From NCBI GenBank assembly GCA_040219275.1, contig JAVJSU010000081.1:1-64000 (forward strand): DNA of 64,000 nucleotides, written 5' to 3'. Position 1 is the first letter of the stretch, and the number at the start of each line of letters is the position of its first letter. This DNA comes from JAVJSU01 sp040219275. Its GTDB lineage: Bacteria; Chloroflexota; Anaerolineae; Aggregatilineales; Phototrophicaceae. The notes beneath the pieces were generated by a model. It was given only the letters and a program-made list of their open reading frames with translations. It ran no database searches and had not been told where the DNA came from. Made by a program: the position numbers and the translations under genes. Of this stretch, positions 23,035 through 32,283 are shown one piece after another.

Positions 23035-24768
23035 ATGCAAAAGTCACGCTTACTGATCCTCATGTTGATACTCGCGTTTGCGCTGGTTGCCTGTGGCGGC
23101 AGTGATAACGATAGTGATGATAACTTAACCGCACCGATAGACTCATCTACAAATGAACAGTCTCAGGCTGAACGAGAAACCAATAGTACGACAACCAACG
23201 ATGCTGACGGCGCTGAAGATGATGTGGTGGATAGTATAGAAGAAGAACCAATGGAAGAAGAACTTGTGGATGAGGCGTTTGACACAACTTCGGCATCACA
23301 ACCTCTTATGGCAGTGGCAACACAAGCGCCACAGGTCGGATTGGGCGGTGTAGTCTCCGGTGAACAACAGGTCACCATTCCACCGACACCGGATACAATG
23401 ACATTTAATAATCCGGGTACGAATCCATTTTTTGATACAGAAGACGATCATCTGAGCACGTTTGCGATGGATGTGGATACCGGGTCTTATACCGTCGCCC
23501 GTAATTATTTGACGGCGTATGACCAACTCCCGCCGGAAGACTCCATCCGTCCTGAAGAATTTATCAACTATTTTGATGCTGGCTATGAAACGCCAGAAGA
23601 AGATGCCTTCGCTATTTATCTGGATGCCGCACCTGCGCCGTTCGGTTATGAGGGACATTATCTGATGCGCGTCGGTTTGCAGGGTCGGTATATCGCGCCG
23701 GAAGATCGTGACCCCGTGTTTCTGATTTTCGTGATTGATGTTTCTGGCAGTATGGATCGTGAAGATCGTCTCGGCACGGTTAAAGAATCGCTGGCATTGT
23801 TGACCGGCGAATTACGTGAAGATGATCGTGTGGGCATCGTTGTCTATTCTGATCGTAGCCGCGCTGTGCTCGAACCGACTCCGGCAAGTGAGCGTGAAAC
23901 CATCATGGCGGCGATCAACGCGCTACAGCCGGAAGGTAGCACCAATGTGGAAGATGGGTTGCGCGTCGGCTATCAGATGGCGGAAAGCAATATGCGTGAA
24001 GGCGAAAATACGCGTGTCATCGTGCTGAGTGATGGCGTGGCGAATGTGGGCAACACCGGACCGGATTCCATTCTGAATACCATCCGTGAAGGTGTGGACT
24101 CCGGCATCAACCTGAGCACGATCGGCTTCGGCATGGGGAATTACAATGACACGTTGATGGAGCAACTTTCCAACGATGGCAACGGTAATTACTACTATGT
24201 GGATAATATGCGTGAAGCGACTCGTGTGTTCGTGCATAATCTGACGGGTACGTTGCAGGTGATCGGTTATGATGCCCGTGTGCAGGTTGATTTTAATCCA
24301 GAAGTGACAGATCGTTATCGTCTGGTCGGGTACGAAAATCGGGCGATTGCTGATGAAGACTTCCGCAATGATGAAGTGGATGCAGGTGAAGTTGGCGCGG
24401 GACATAGCATTACCGCCCTGTACGAATTGGCTTTAGAGAACGGTATTGAAATGGACTCTGATGCAGTCGTGGCAACGGTGTATATCCGCTACGAAGATGC
24501 AGAAACCCGCGAAGTCGTGGAACTGAGTCAGTTGCTGACAGTGGCGGACATCATGGCGAGCATTGATGATGCGCCTGCCATGTTCCGTTTGCAAGCCGCC
24601 GTCGCAGAATTCAGCGAGCAATTGCGCGGTAGTGTGTGGTCAGAGGACAATACGCTCGGTGATGTGATGACATTAGCGATGCCCCTGCGTGAAGAATTGC
24701 CGGATAATGTGCAGGTTGAAGAATTTGCCGACTTGCTGGAACTCGCCGCGCAATATCAGGATCGTTAA
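23035..24768 (+). CDS. VWA-domain lipoprotein (YfbK-type, DUF3520)
   Basis: 577 residues. The lipobox ALVAC (Cys20) is followed by a long acidic linker. The von Willebrand N-terminal region comes next (TFAMDVDTGSYTVARNYLTA, EFINYFDAGY), then the VWA domain with the MIDAS motif DVSGSM (about 237-242), LSDGVAN and GFGMGNYND. A C-terminal DUF3520-like part (GYENRAIADEDFRNDEVDAGEVGAGHSITALYEL) ends the protein. Proteins of this type are anchored outside the cytoplasmic membrane and bind protein partners through a divalent metal. No chaperone ATPase (MoxR) is adjacent. It is monocistronic, closed by a strong terminator. Confidence 0.92.
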   Translation: MQKSRLLILMLILAFALVACGGSDNDSDDNLTAPIDSSTNEQSQAERETNSTTTNDADGAEDDVVDSIEEEPMEEELVDEAFDTTSASQPLMAVATQAPQVGLGGVVSGEQQVTIPPTPDTMTFNNPGTNPFFDTEDDHLSTFAMDVDTGSYTVARNYLTAYDQLPPEDSIRPEEFINYFDAGYETPEEDAFAIYLDAAPAPFGYEGHYLMRVGLQGRYIAPEDRDPVFLIFVIDVSGSMDREDRLGTVKESLALLTGELREDDRVGIVVYSDRSRAVLEPTPASERETIMAAINALQPEGSTNVEDGLRVGYQMAESNMREGENTRVIVLSDGVANVGNTGPDSILNTIREGVDSGINLSTIGFGMGNYNDTLMEQLSNDGNGNYYYVDNMREATRVFVHNLTGTLQVIGYDARVQVDFNPEVTDRYRLVGYENRAIADEDFRNDEVDAGEVGAGHSITALYELALENGIEMDSDAVVATVYIRYEDAETREVVELSQLLTVADIMASIDDAPAMFRLQAAVAEFSEQLRGSVWSEDNTLGDVMTLAMPLREELPDNVQVEEFADLLELAAQYQDR

Positions 24769-24795
24769 TTGATCGCTTGACATACTATGGAACTG

Positions 24796-24830
24796 AAACG
24801 GACGATCTATACAGGTCGTCCGTTTTTTTT
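24796..24830 (+). terminator. Rho-independent terminator of the VWA gene
   Basis: Perfect 10-bp arms AAACGGACGA (24796-24805) and TCGTCCGTTT (24816-24825), followed by a run of T to 24830, 27 bases after the stop codon. Confidence 0.92.
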
Positions 24831-24926
24831 CCGATTACGGAAGTAAGCGGGCATATAAATCGCGCAGTAACATTTCAATTGTAGGCTGTCGCTAAGTTTT
24901 TGTTTAGGTGAAGTAGATAGAATTGT

Positions 24927-25011
24927 CATGCTTAAGTTTTTCTTCAAGACTAAGCATGTATAATGAATTGAGATTAGATTTCACAATTCAAGTAAAACTT
25001 GAGTTAAAGGA
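24927..25011 (+). promoter_or_regulatory. Promoter/operator region of the polysaccharide operon
   Basis: A perfect inverted repeat CATGCTTA (24927-24934) / TAAGCATG (24951-24958) directly abuts a consensus -10 box TATAAT (24959-24964). Downstream, TCAAGT-AAA-ACTTGA (24988-25002) forms a second palindrome in the leader, just before AAAGGA (25006-25011) and the ATG at 25021. No clear -35 hexamer is visible 17 bases upstream of the TATAAT, which could mean activator dependence. The palindromes are candidate operator sites. Confidence 0.5.
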
Positions 25012-25020
25012 AAACTCACC

Positions 25021-26178
25021 ATGAAAAAGCATGTTTGTATTCTTGCATTTTCCCCGATTCTTCGAGATGCGCGAGTTTTGCGGCAGATTGAGTATTTACA
25101 TCCCCACTATGATTTGACTGTCATAGGTTATGGTGAGCCACATCCTGATTGGCAAGATAAAGTTGAGTGGGTAACGATTGATCGCGGTCAAGGTATAGGT
25201 CGCTTATTGAGTATTGCATTTTGGCTGGTACTAGGGCGGTTGTGGAATGGTATCTATGATTACCGCTTTAGAACCCGTCGGCAAAATCGTGAGGCTTATG
25301 AACATGCAGTTAAAAGTGGCGCAAACGCTTTTTTGGCAAATGATTGGAGTACGTTACCTATTGCAGTACGTGCCGCGCAAACAAATGATGCAAAAGTCGT
25401 GTTTGATGCCCATGAATATGGACCGCTACAAGATGAGACTTTTGTCTTCCGTATACTGATGAAACCACAGGCGCATTATGTTCTCAAAAAATATAGTCTG
25501 TTGGTAGATCGTTCATTAACTGTCTGTTATCCTATCGCAGAGCGGTATAAAAAAGAATATGGTCTGAATCCCGCAGTGATTATGAGCGCTCCTAAAAGAC
25601 AGGAAGCTCCCATTTCTGATGTGGTACCTGATCGCATCCGGCTTATTCATCACGGTTATGCGATGCGAAGAAGGCAACCCGAAAAGATGATAGAAATCGT
25701 AGAGTTTCTTGATAATCGATTTGAACTTTATTTGATGTTTCTTGGCGATCAAAAATATATTACGTCTCTAAAAACATTGGCAAATAAGATCGCAAAGGGG
25801 CGGGTTTATTTTATAGAACCTGTCTCGCCGGAGAACATCGTTGAAACAATCGCAAAATATGATATTGGTGTTGTTTTCCTCCCACCAACAACCTATAACC
25901 TCCTAATGGCTTTGCCAAACAAATTATTTGATGCGGTAAATGCGAACCTGGCGATATTTACCGGAGCCTCTCCCTCAATTAAGGAGATTATAGAAAGGTA
26001 TAATCTGGGGGTTGTCAGTCCATCCTTTGAAATAATGGATGCTGCAAAAACACTTAATGCGTTGACAACCCAGCAAATAATCACGATGAAACAAAACGCG
26101 AGAGAAGCATCTAAGGTACTAAACGCAGATGTTGAATTGTCTAAGCTGGTTACTATATACCGCGAACTGATAGGATAA
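25021..26178 (+). CDS. Glycosyltransferase (GT4-like)
   Basis: 385 residues. The N-terminal KHVCILAFSPILRDARVLRQ is the typical start of GT-B enzymes that handle nucleotide sugars. The C-terminal half shows GRVYFIEPVSPENIVETIAKYDIGVVFLP, PNKLFDAVNANLAIFTGASPSIKEI and YNLGVVSPSF, where PNKLFDAV corresponds to the acidic donor-site segment of GT4 enzymes. It probably adds a sugar to a lipid-linked surface polysaccharide at the inner membrane face. First gene of an operon running to 33597; the next gene starts 3 bases after its stop. Confidence 0.85.
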   Translation: MKKHVCILAFSPILRDARVLRQIEYLHPHYDLTVIGYGEPHPDWQDKVEWVTIDRGQGIGRLLSIAFWLVLGRLWNGIYDYRFRTRRQNREAYEHAVKSGANAFLANDWSTLPIAVRAAQTNDAKVVFDAHEYGPLQDETFVFRILMKPQAHYVLKKYSLLVDRSLTVCYPIAERYKKEYGLNPAVIMSAPKRQEAPISDVVPDRIRLIHHGYAMRRRQPEKMIEIVEFLDNRFELYLMFLGDQKYITSLKTLANKIAKGRVYFIEPVSPENIVETIAKYDIGVVFLPPTTYNLLMALPNKLFDAVNANLAIFTGASPSIKEIIERYNLGVVSPSFEIMDAAKTLNALTTQQIITMKQNAREASKVLNADVELSKLVTIYRELIG

Positions 26179-26181
26179 ATT

Positions 26182-27213
26182 ATGGGGGAAAAATTGCGAT
26201 TTGGGTTAATCGGTTGTGGGCGGGTTGCACCCCGACATGCTCAATCATTAGCTGAAATCCACAATGCTGAATTGGTCGCTGTTGCTGATGTCATTGAATC
26301 TCGAGCGGCAAACTTCCAGACAAAATATAATGTGGAAGCATACACGGATTATCATGAGATGATTGCCCGTGATGATCTTGATGTTATCACAATTTGTACG
26401 CCCAGTGGTTTACATGCGTCAATGGTGCTGGATGTTATTCAGGCGGGTAAGCATGTTATCGTTGAAAAGCCGATTGCGCTTTCTACTGTGGATGCAGACA
26501 GAATGATAAAGGCGGCTGAGGAAGCGAATGTCAAATTGTGTGTCATCCTGCAAAATCGGTTTAACCCGCCCATGCAAGACCTCTACAAAGTCGTGAAATC
26601 TGGAAAAATCGGCAAGCTCCATTTAGGGAATGTGATGGTACGCTGGTATCGTCCCCAATCTTATTATGAAGACGGTTGGCATGGTACATGGGCGATGGAT
26701 GGTGGCGCTTTGATGAATCAATCCATCCATCATATTGATGCAATCCAATGGTTGATGGGTGATGTCGATACCGTTTATGCTATGACAGGTACGCTGGCAC
26801 ATAAGATGGAAGCGGAAGATGTGGGTGTTGCCGTATTGCGCTTCAAAAGTGGCGCGCTAGCAAGTGTTGAAGGCTCCACGCTAACCTATCCTGAAAATCT
26901 GGAAGGGTCGGTGTCTGTTTTTGGTGAGCGCGGGTCGCTCAAAGTGGGCGGTACAGCCCTTAACCGAAAGACGATCTGGAAAATTGATGGTGAATTGGAA
27001 AAAGAGAGAGAAGTGGTCACGGGCGATCTCGTTGATCCACCGTCCGTATATGGATATAGTCATAAATTAGTCATTGAAGATATGATTGATGCTGTTTTGA
27101 ATGATCGTCAGCCACAAACACATGGGCGAGAAGGACGGCGTTCCTTGGCTCTTGTGGAAGCGATTTATCAATCTGCACGCGAAGGAATCGCCGTTAAGGT
27201 GACTTATGGCTGA
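26182..27213 (+). CDS. Gfo/Idh/MocA oxidoreductase, WlbA/WbpB-like
   Basis: 343 residues. The Rossmann start LRFGLIGCGRVAPRHAQSL, DVITICTPSGLHASM and GKHVIVEKPIAL with the conserved Lys of the EKP motif, GALMNQSIHHIDAIQWLMG with the catalytic His pair region, and a C-terminal alpha/beta domain. The sequence resembles WlbA/WbpB, which oxidises UDP-N-acetyl-glucuronate to the 3-keto sugar. The two following genes are the acetyltransferase and aminotransferase of the same pathway, in the Bordetella wlbA-B-C order, which supports the specific assignment. Its end overlaps the next start by 8 bases. Confidence 0.85.
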   Translation: MGEKLRFGLIGCGRVAPRHAQSLAEIHNAELVAVADVIESRAANFQTKYNVEAYTDYHEMIARDDLDVITICTPSGLHASMVLDVIQAGKHVIVEKPIALSTVDADRMIKAAEEANVKLCVILQNRFNPPMQDLYKVVKSGKIGKLHLGNVMVRWYRPQSYYEDGWHGTWAMDGGALMNQSIHHIDAIQWLMGDVDTVYAMTGTLAHKMEAEDVGVAVLRFKSGALASVEGSTLTYPENLEGSVSVFGERGSLKVGGTALNRKTIWKIDGELEKEREVVTGDLVDPPSVYGYSHKLVIEDMIDAVLNDRQPQTHGREGRRSLALVEAIYQSAREGIAVKVTYG

Positions 27214-27820
27214 GTTCGTGCGTATTTATGCCAATGTGCAATTGCCTGATGATGCTCAACTCGATGATTTTGTGGTGATTGGTAAGCCGCCACGAGGCGC
27301 TAGTGATGGTGAATTGCCGCTTGTGTTTGGTGATGGCTGTGTTATTCGCTCACACACGGTGATTTATGCGGGCAATACCATCGGCGAAGGTTTCCAAACC
27401 GGGCATGGTGTGAACATCCGGGAAAATAATACTATAGGTGACCATGTGAGTATTGGCACGCACAGTGTCATCGAACATCATGTGATTATCGGGAATAATG
27501 TGCGGGTGCATACCAAAGTTTTTGTGCCGGAATATAGTATTCTTGAAGAAGGCTGTTGGTTGGGACCGGGTGTGATGGTGACGAATGCACGTTATCCCGT
27601 AAGTCAGGGTGTCAAAGATCAGCTTAAAGGCGCTCATATTGGGCAAGGTGCGATTATTGGCGCAAATGCTGTCTTACTCCCCGGTGTACAGATTGGTGCA
27701 CAGGCATTGATTGGCGCAGGCGCGGTTGTCACTAAAGATGTGCCAGCGGGCGCTGTTGTGGTTGGTAATCCTGCAAAACAAATTAACCGAATTGAAAACC
27801 TACAGATGTATGTGAAATGA
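27206..27820 (+). CDS. Hexapeptide-repeat N-acetyltransferase, WlbB/WbpD-like
   Basis: 204 residues, almost entirely left-handed beta-helix: GDGCVIRSHTVIYAGNTIGEG, GVNIRENNTIGDHVSIGTHSVIEHHVIIGNNVRVHTKVFVP, GAIIGANAVLLPGVQIG and GAGAVVTKDVPAGAVVVGNPAKQI. The YSILEEGCWLGPGVMVTNARYP loop resembles WbpD/PglD-type sugar acetyltransferases that N-acetylate UDP-amino sugars with acetyl-CoA. Between a WlbA-like dehydrogenase and a WlbC-like aminotransferase it most likely makes the 2,3-diacetamido sugar. It overlaps both neighbours (8 and 4 bases). Confidence 0.85.
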   Translation: MAEFVRIYANVQLPDDAQLDDFVVIGKPPRGASDGELPLVFGDGCVIRSHTVIYAGNTIGEGFQTGHGVNIRENNTIGDHVSIGTHSVIEHHVIIGNNVRVHTKVFVPEYSILEEGCWLGPGVMVTNARYPVSQGVKDQLKGAHIGQGAIIGANAVLLPGVQIGAQALIGAGAVVTKDVPAGAVVVGNPAKQINRIENLQMYVK

Positions 27821-28929
27821 TCCCATTAGTTGATCTTAAAGCACAGTACGAAACAATCAAAGATGAAATTGATGAGGCGATTAGCCAGATACTTGGCAAT
27901 ACGCATTTTATAGGCGGTGAAGAACTCACGACATTTGAATCCGCCTTTGCGAACTATCAAGGCACGACCCATGCCATCGGGTGTGCCAGTGGTACAGCTG
28001 GCATATTCCTGGTTTTGCGAGCACTGAATATTCAACCCGGTGATGAAATTATCACCACACCACACACATTCATCGCCACGATAGAACCGATTGAGGAAAT
28101 CGGCGCTATTCCCGTGTTTGTGGATATTGACCCCCAAACCTATAACATAGATGCTAATTTGATCGAACAGGCAATCACGCCGAAGACAAAGGCGATTATG
28201 CCCGTTCATCTCTATGGGCAAATGGCGCAGATGGATAAGATTATGGACATTGCCAAACGGCATAATCTTTATGTCATCGAAGATGCCGCACAAGCACATG
28301 GGGCTGAATATCTCGGTAAGCGGGCGGGACAGTGGGGGGATGCGGCGATCTTTAGCTTTTATCCGGGTAAAAATTTAGGCGCATATGGCGATGGTGGTGC
28401 GGTTTGTACCAACAATGACGATATTGCCAGTAGTGTTGCAAAATTACGCAATCATGGGCGCACAGAAAAATATGCCCACGATGTCATCGGCTATGGAGAA
28501 CGCCTAGATACACTTCAGGCGGCTATTCTGGATGTGAAGCTCAAGTATCTTGAGGGTTGGAACGATGCTCGCCGAAATCATGCCGGTTATTATGATGAGA
28601 TGCTATCGAAGTTGCCAGGCATTACCTTGCCACACGAGCTACCGGGCGGAAAGCCTGTCTATCATATTTACTGTGTACGCGTAAAAGCAAAGCGTGATGA
28701 GATTATGCAATCTCTGAAAGCAGATGGCGTTGCCTCCGGCGTTCATTATCCGATTCCTCTTCACTTACAACCCGCCTTAAATCATCGTTCTTATGAGCGT
28801 GGCGCGTTCCATGAAACTGAAACCGCCGCAGAATCGATCATCAGCTTACCTTTATATCCAGAACTGTCTCGAGATCAGCTTGATGCTGTTGTCAGTGCAT
28901 TTCGCCAGGCAGTAGAAGCAGTCAATTAA
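27817..28929 (+). CDS. DegT/DnrJ/EryC1 sugar aminotransferase, WlbC/WbpE-like
   Basis: 370 residues. PLP-dependent sugar aminotransferase signatures: PLVDLKAQYETIKDEI, GGEELTTFESAFANYQG, IGCASGTAGIFLVLRAL, VIEDAAQAHGAEYLGKRAG, FSFYPGKNLGAYGDGGAV with the Schiff-base Lys in YPGKN, and LRNHGR followed by GYGERLDTLQAAIL. WbpE/WlbC enzymes aminate the 3-keto UDP-sugar made by WlbA. ATGA overlap with the upstream gene and TAATG overlap with the following glycosyltransferase gene indicate tight coupling. Confidence 0.9.
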   Translation: MIPLVDLKAQYETIKDEIDEAISQILGNTHFIGGEELTTFESAFANYQGTTHAIGCASGTAGIFLVLRALNIQPGDEIITTPHTFIATIEPIEEIGAIPVFVDIDPQTYNIDANLIEQAITPKTKAIMPVHLYGQMAQMDKIMDIAKRHNLYVIEDAAQAHGAEYLGKRAGQWGDAAIFSFYPGKNLGAYGDGGAVCTNNDDIASSVAKLRNHGRTEKYAHDVIGYGERLDTLQAAILDVKLKYLEGWNDARRNHAGYYDEMLSKLPGITLPHELPGGKPVYHIYCVRVKAKRDEIMQSLKADGVASGVHYPIPLHLQPALNHRSYERGAFHETETAAESIISLPLYPELSRDQLDAVVSAFRQAVEAVN

Positions 28930-30152
28930 TGCGAATTCTGTTTATCACACATTATTATGCGCCGGATAGTGGCGCGGCGGCGAACCGCTTAACACAATTA
29001 GCAGAGGCGCTCCACGCACGAGGGCATGAGGTTACTGTACTGACTACAATGCCTCACTATCCAACAGGCATTATCCCTGATAAATATCGCGGACGCTTTA
29101 CGTTTATTGAGGAGCGTAATGGTGTGCGGGTGATTCAAATTTGGTTATGGGTCACCCAAAGTCCGAAAATTTCACGACGGCTGATTAGCCAACTGTCATT
29201 TATGTTGACCTGTGCTGTGCGGGGTATGTTCGTTCGTCGCCCTGATGTTATTTTTATTGAAAATCAGCCAATTTTTACAGGTGTAGCTGGTTGGTTTATC
29301 AGCAAAGTAAAGCGTCGTCCGTATATGTTGAATGTATCAGATTATTGGCCCGAATATCTGGTTGTTTCTGGTGTGGTGAAAGAACAGAGCCGTATTTATC
29401 AGGTATTTAAAGGTCTCGCAAATTTGACTCAGCGTGGCGCGGGTGGGATTGTTGCGATGTTAGATGACCTGCTAAAGCGAATCGAGCACCGCTTAGGTAC
29501 AGTAAAAAATGGACGTGTGATTCATAACGGCATCGACCTTAAACGCTTTCATCCAAACGTGGATGCAAGCCAGTTTCGCCAGAAATACACACTTGGAAAT
29601 TATCGTCTGGTAACGTTTCTTGGGGGACTTGGTCCACATATTGATCTGGAAACGATGCTTGAGGCGACCAAACTTGTCACAGGCTACGATGATGTACGAT
29701 TTCTATTTGTAGGGACGGGCGCACAGAAAAACACGCTCATCGAGGCGTTGCAAAAGCCTAAATTTTCCCATTGTCTGCATATTGAATGGCTCGGCACGGA
29801 TGAGATTCCAGCATTTTGGGGCGCAACAGGTATCCATTTCTGGGCATTGCATGATAATGAGTTGGATAAAATGCGTTTTCAAGCCAAGTTATATGAAGCA
29901 CTGGCTACGGGTACGCCAACTGTGATTGCTGTCGACGGGCTGATGAGCGAGGTCCTTGCAGAACACGATATGGGTTTGACGGTTGCGCCTTCAGATGCCA
30001 CTGGTCTTGCTAATGCGATCAAGATGTTGCTTGATGATGCTGAACTGTCGCAAAAGATTCGTGATAATGCGCGGCATTATGCGGAAACAAATCTGGATTT
30101 CGACAAAGTTGTTGCCGCTTATGAGATGATGCTCAAGAGTGCTCTAGGATAA
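28929..30152 (+). CDS. Glycosyltransferase family 4 (WbuB/WcaI-like)
   Basis: 407 residues. It starts MRILFITHYYAPDSGAAANR, followed by LTTMPHYPTGIIPDKYRGRF, FIENQPIF, RPYMLNVSDYWPEYLVVSG, VIHNGIDLKRFHP, FLGGLGPHIDLETMLEA, VRFLFVGTGAQKNTL, and the C-terminal KLYEALATGTPTVIAV donor-binding segment. The N-terminal PHYPTG and DYWPE segments recall WbuB-type aminosugar transferases in O-antigen and colanic-acid-like clusters. It could attach the diacetamido-uronate made by the preceding three enzymes; this is inference. Confidence 0.88.
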   Translation: MRILFITHYYAPDSGAAANRLTQLAEALHARGHEVTVLTTMPHYPTGIIPDKYRGRFTFIEERNGVRVIQIWLWVTQSPKISRRLISQLSFMLTCAVRGMFVRRPDVIFIENQPIFTGVAGWFISKVKRRPYMLNVSDYWPEYLVVSGVVKEQSRIYQVFKGLANLTQRGAGGIVAMLDDLLKRIEHRLGTVKNGRVIHNGIDLKRFHPNVDASQFRQKYTLGNYRLVTFLGGLGPHIDLETMLEATKLVTGYDDVRFLFVGTGAQKNTLIEALQKPKFSHCLHIEWLGTDEIPAFWGATGIHFWALHDNELDKMRFQAKLYEALATGTPTVIAVDGLMSEVLAEHDMGLTVAPSDATGLANAIKMLLDDAELSQKIRDNARHYAETNLDFDKVVAAYEMMLKSALG

Positions 30153-30174
30153 CGAAATTGATTGTGATTTAATC

Positions 30175-31350
30175 ATGCACATTCTCCTTATTGTCAATAA
30201 TTATCCTACAGACTGGAATTTTGTTAGGGGTATATTTTATGCAGATCAGGCAAGTGCTCTTCATGAAGCAGGCTATCAAATAGGTGTACTGGTCGAATCC
30301 GGAATGCAGTCAATGCTCGATTATATTGCGTATCACAAACGCTTGCCGCCCATAATACGGGTAAAATCACGAAACAATCTTCCAGTATATGAATGTTACT
30401 GGGGAGAGATACCCAAAACGAGAATAAATATTCGCGCTAGAACCAAGTTATGGTTAGCCCGCTTTACGTTTCAAAGGTATGTTAAAAAATTTGGTAAACC
30501 TGATATTATTCATGCACACAATAGTATTTATAGCGGGTATATTGGAGCAATTCTTGGGAAAGAAAATTCCATCCCCATTGTTATTACAGAACACTCTTCT
30601 GCGTTTGTAAGAGGGTTAATTAAAGAAAAACAAAACTCATTTGTAAGGTTTGCGTTAGACAATACTCAAAGACGACTTGCAGTGAGTGAGCCTCTTTCTA
30701 TAGCACTTAACCACTTCACAGCACTGCCCATTATTGTTCAGCCCAATATGGTGGATACAGATTTTTTCGATTATTTACCCCCAGTAAATAGTCAAACATT
30801 TGTATTCTCGATTATTGCGGAACTCAACGAAAATAAGAGGCATCGTATGTTAATTGATGCTTTTACGGCTGTGTTTAGGGATAAACCGATTATGCTTATG
30901 ATTGCTGGAGACGGTGATCTTCGTGATACGCTTGAGAAATATGTAAGTGATTTAAATATGAACAGACAGATTAAATTTCTTGGGTGGTTGAATAGGCAAG
31001 AAATTCGTGATGTGATCTACAAAAGCCATTGTATTATTTCTGTAAGTCGTGTTGAGACATTTGGTTTATCACTTGCTGAAGCTATGGCATGTGGTCGTCC
31101 CGTAATTGCGACCCGTTCTGGCGGGCCGAATACATTTGTTGATGCTCGAAATGGTATTTTAGTGTCGGTTAAGGGCGATCAAGAACTTATCAGTGCATTA
31201 CAACAAATGTATGAAAATTACGATCACTATGATACTATGGCAATCAGATCAGCATGTGTTGGTAAATTTAGTAAATCTGCATTGGTCAACAACCTGACAC
31301 AACTATATCAAAGCGTATTATCTGATAGCAATTTGCAAACAGAGAAATAA
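30175..31350 (+). CDS. Glycosyltransferase family 4
   Basis: 391 residues. HILLIVNNYPTDWNFVRGIF at the start, KPDIIHAHNSIYSGYIGAIL, VITEHSS, FSIIAELNENKRHRMLIDA, LMIAGDGDLRDTLEKYV, IKFLGWLNRQEIRDVIYKS and SVSRVETFGLSLAEAMACGRPVIATRSGG. The E-x7-E donor motif is intact (ETFGLSLAE), so it should be an active retaining GT4. It follows the previous gene by 22 bases and is visibly more A+T-rich than the genes before it, as often seen in the variable part of polysaccharide loci. Confidence 0.9.
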   Translation: MHILLIVNNYPTDWNFVRGIFYADQASALHEAGYQIGVLVESGMQSMLDYIAYHKRLPPIIRVKSRNNLPVYECYWGEIPKTRINIRARTKLWLARFTFQRYVKKFGKPDIIHAHNSIYSGYIGAILGKENSIPIVITEHSSAFVRGLIKEKQNSFVRFALDNTQRRLAVSEPLSIALNHFTALPIIVQPNMVDTDFFDYLPPVNSQTFVFSIIAELNENKRHRMLIDAFTAVFRDKPIMLMIAGDGDLRDTLEKYVSDLNMNRQIKFLGWLNRQEIRDVIYKSHCIISVSRVETFGLSLAEAMACGRPVIATRSGGPNTFVDARNGILVSVKGDQELISALQQMYENYDHYDTMAIRSACVGKFSKSALVNNLTQLYQSVLSDSNLQTEK

Positions 31351-31352
31351 TT

Positions 31353-32246
31353 ATGCCCTTGGATCACCAATTGATACCGATAAGAAAACAATTAATACAA
31401 GTTTACGCATGGTTTCGTAGAGCCAGTGGTTTTCAACGTGGATTTAGATTTATCGGTTGGCTTTATCCTACGGAATTAAGACAGAAATATCCCATTGAGA
31501 CTAGCATAAAATATGAACAAATCTTTTCGCTTCGTTTAAATACAAAATCCCATATTGAGTGGGGGGTGTTCCTTAACGGACAATATGAACGACACCTCAT
31601 TAGTTTGTTTAAAAAAATAGTGAGCAATAATGATGTTGTAATTGATGTGGGCGCGAATATTGGGGTACACACATTAATTTTCAGTCGTTTAGTGGGGAAG
31701 GGAGGGAGAGTAATCGCTTTTGAACCCTATCCTCCAGCACTAAAGAAATTGAAATTTAATTTAGAGCGAAATCATGTTTCTAATGTAGAGATTCTACCCA
31801 TCGCTATTTCTGATCACATCGGTGAGGAACGCATTATTAACATTGAGGGTGATGTCAATGAAGGTATGGCTAGCTTGTTACAACCCGATCAACAATCAGA
31901 GTATAGCTATAAAGTTAATGTAAACACACTCGATAATTTGATGAATGAACATCAAATTAATCAAGTAAAACTTATCAAAATGGATATACAGGGTAGTGAA
32001 TATTCTGCCTTGCGAGGCGCTGAGGAATTATTAAAGAAATTTCATCCTCTCATTATTTTCGAATATGATGAAAGTTGGAAATTAGCCAATATAAAATTTG
32101 ATGATGCCGTGAAGTATCTTGAAAATTTAGGTTATATTCTTCATGGGATAGATGAAAAAGATGGCGCTATAGTACCAATAGATTTAAGCTTGCATACAGA
32201 ATTTATTGCTAGTCATAAAGACACTAAAATATTTTCACAAAATTAG
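31353..32246 (+). CDS. FkbM family methyltransferase
   Basis: 297 residues. The SAM-binding region VVIDVGANIGVHTLIFSRLV (about 93-112), RVIAFEPYPPALKKLKFNL, VEILPIAISD, VNTLDNLM and KLIKMDIQGSEYSALRGAEELL match the FkbM O-methyltransferase family. Its members methylate sugars or peptides and are frequent in exopolysaccharide loci. The substrate is probably a sugar hydroxyl of the polymer made here. Two bases separate it from the upstream glycosyltransferase stop. It is A+T-rich. Confidence 0.88.
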   Translation: MPLDHQLIPIRKQLIQVYAWFRRASGFQRGFRFIGWLYPTELRQKYPIETSIKYEQIFSLRLNTKSHIEWGVFLNGQYERHLISLFKKIVSNNDVVIDVGANIGVHTLIFSRLVGKGGRVIAFEPYPPALKKLKFNLERNHVSNVEILPIAISDHIGEERIINIEGDVNEGMASLLQPDQQSEYSYKVNVNTLDNLMNEHQINQVKLIKMDIQGSEYSALRGAEELLKKFHPLIIFEYDESWKLANIKFDDAVKYLENLGYILHGIDEKDGAIVPIDLSLHTEFIASHKDTKIFSQN

Positions 32247-32283
32247 CATCTCAAATTAGCTCGTTATCCGCAAATGACACTAT

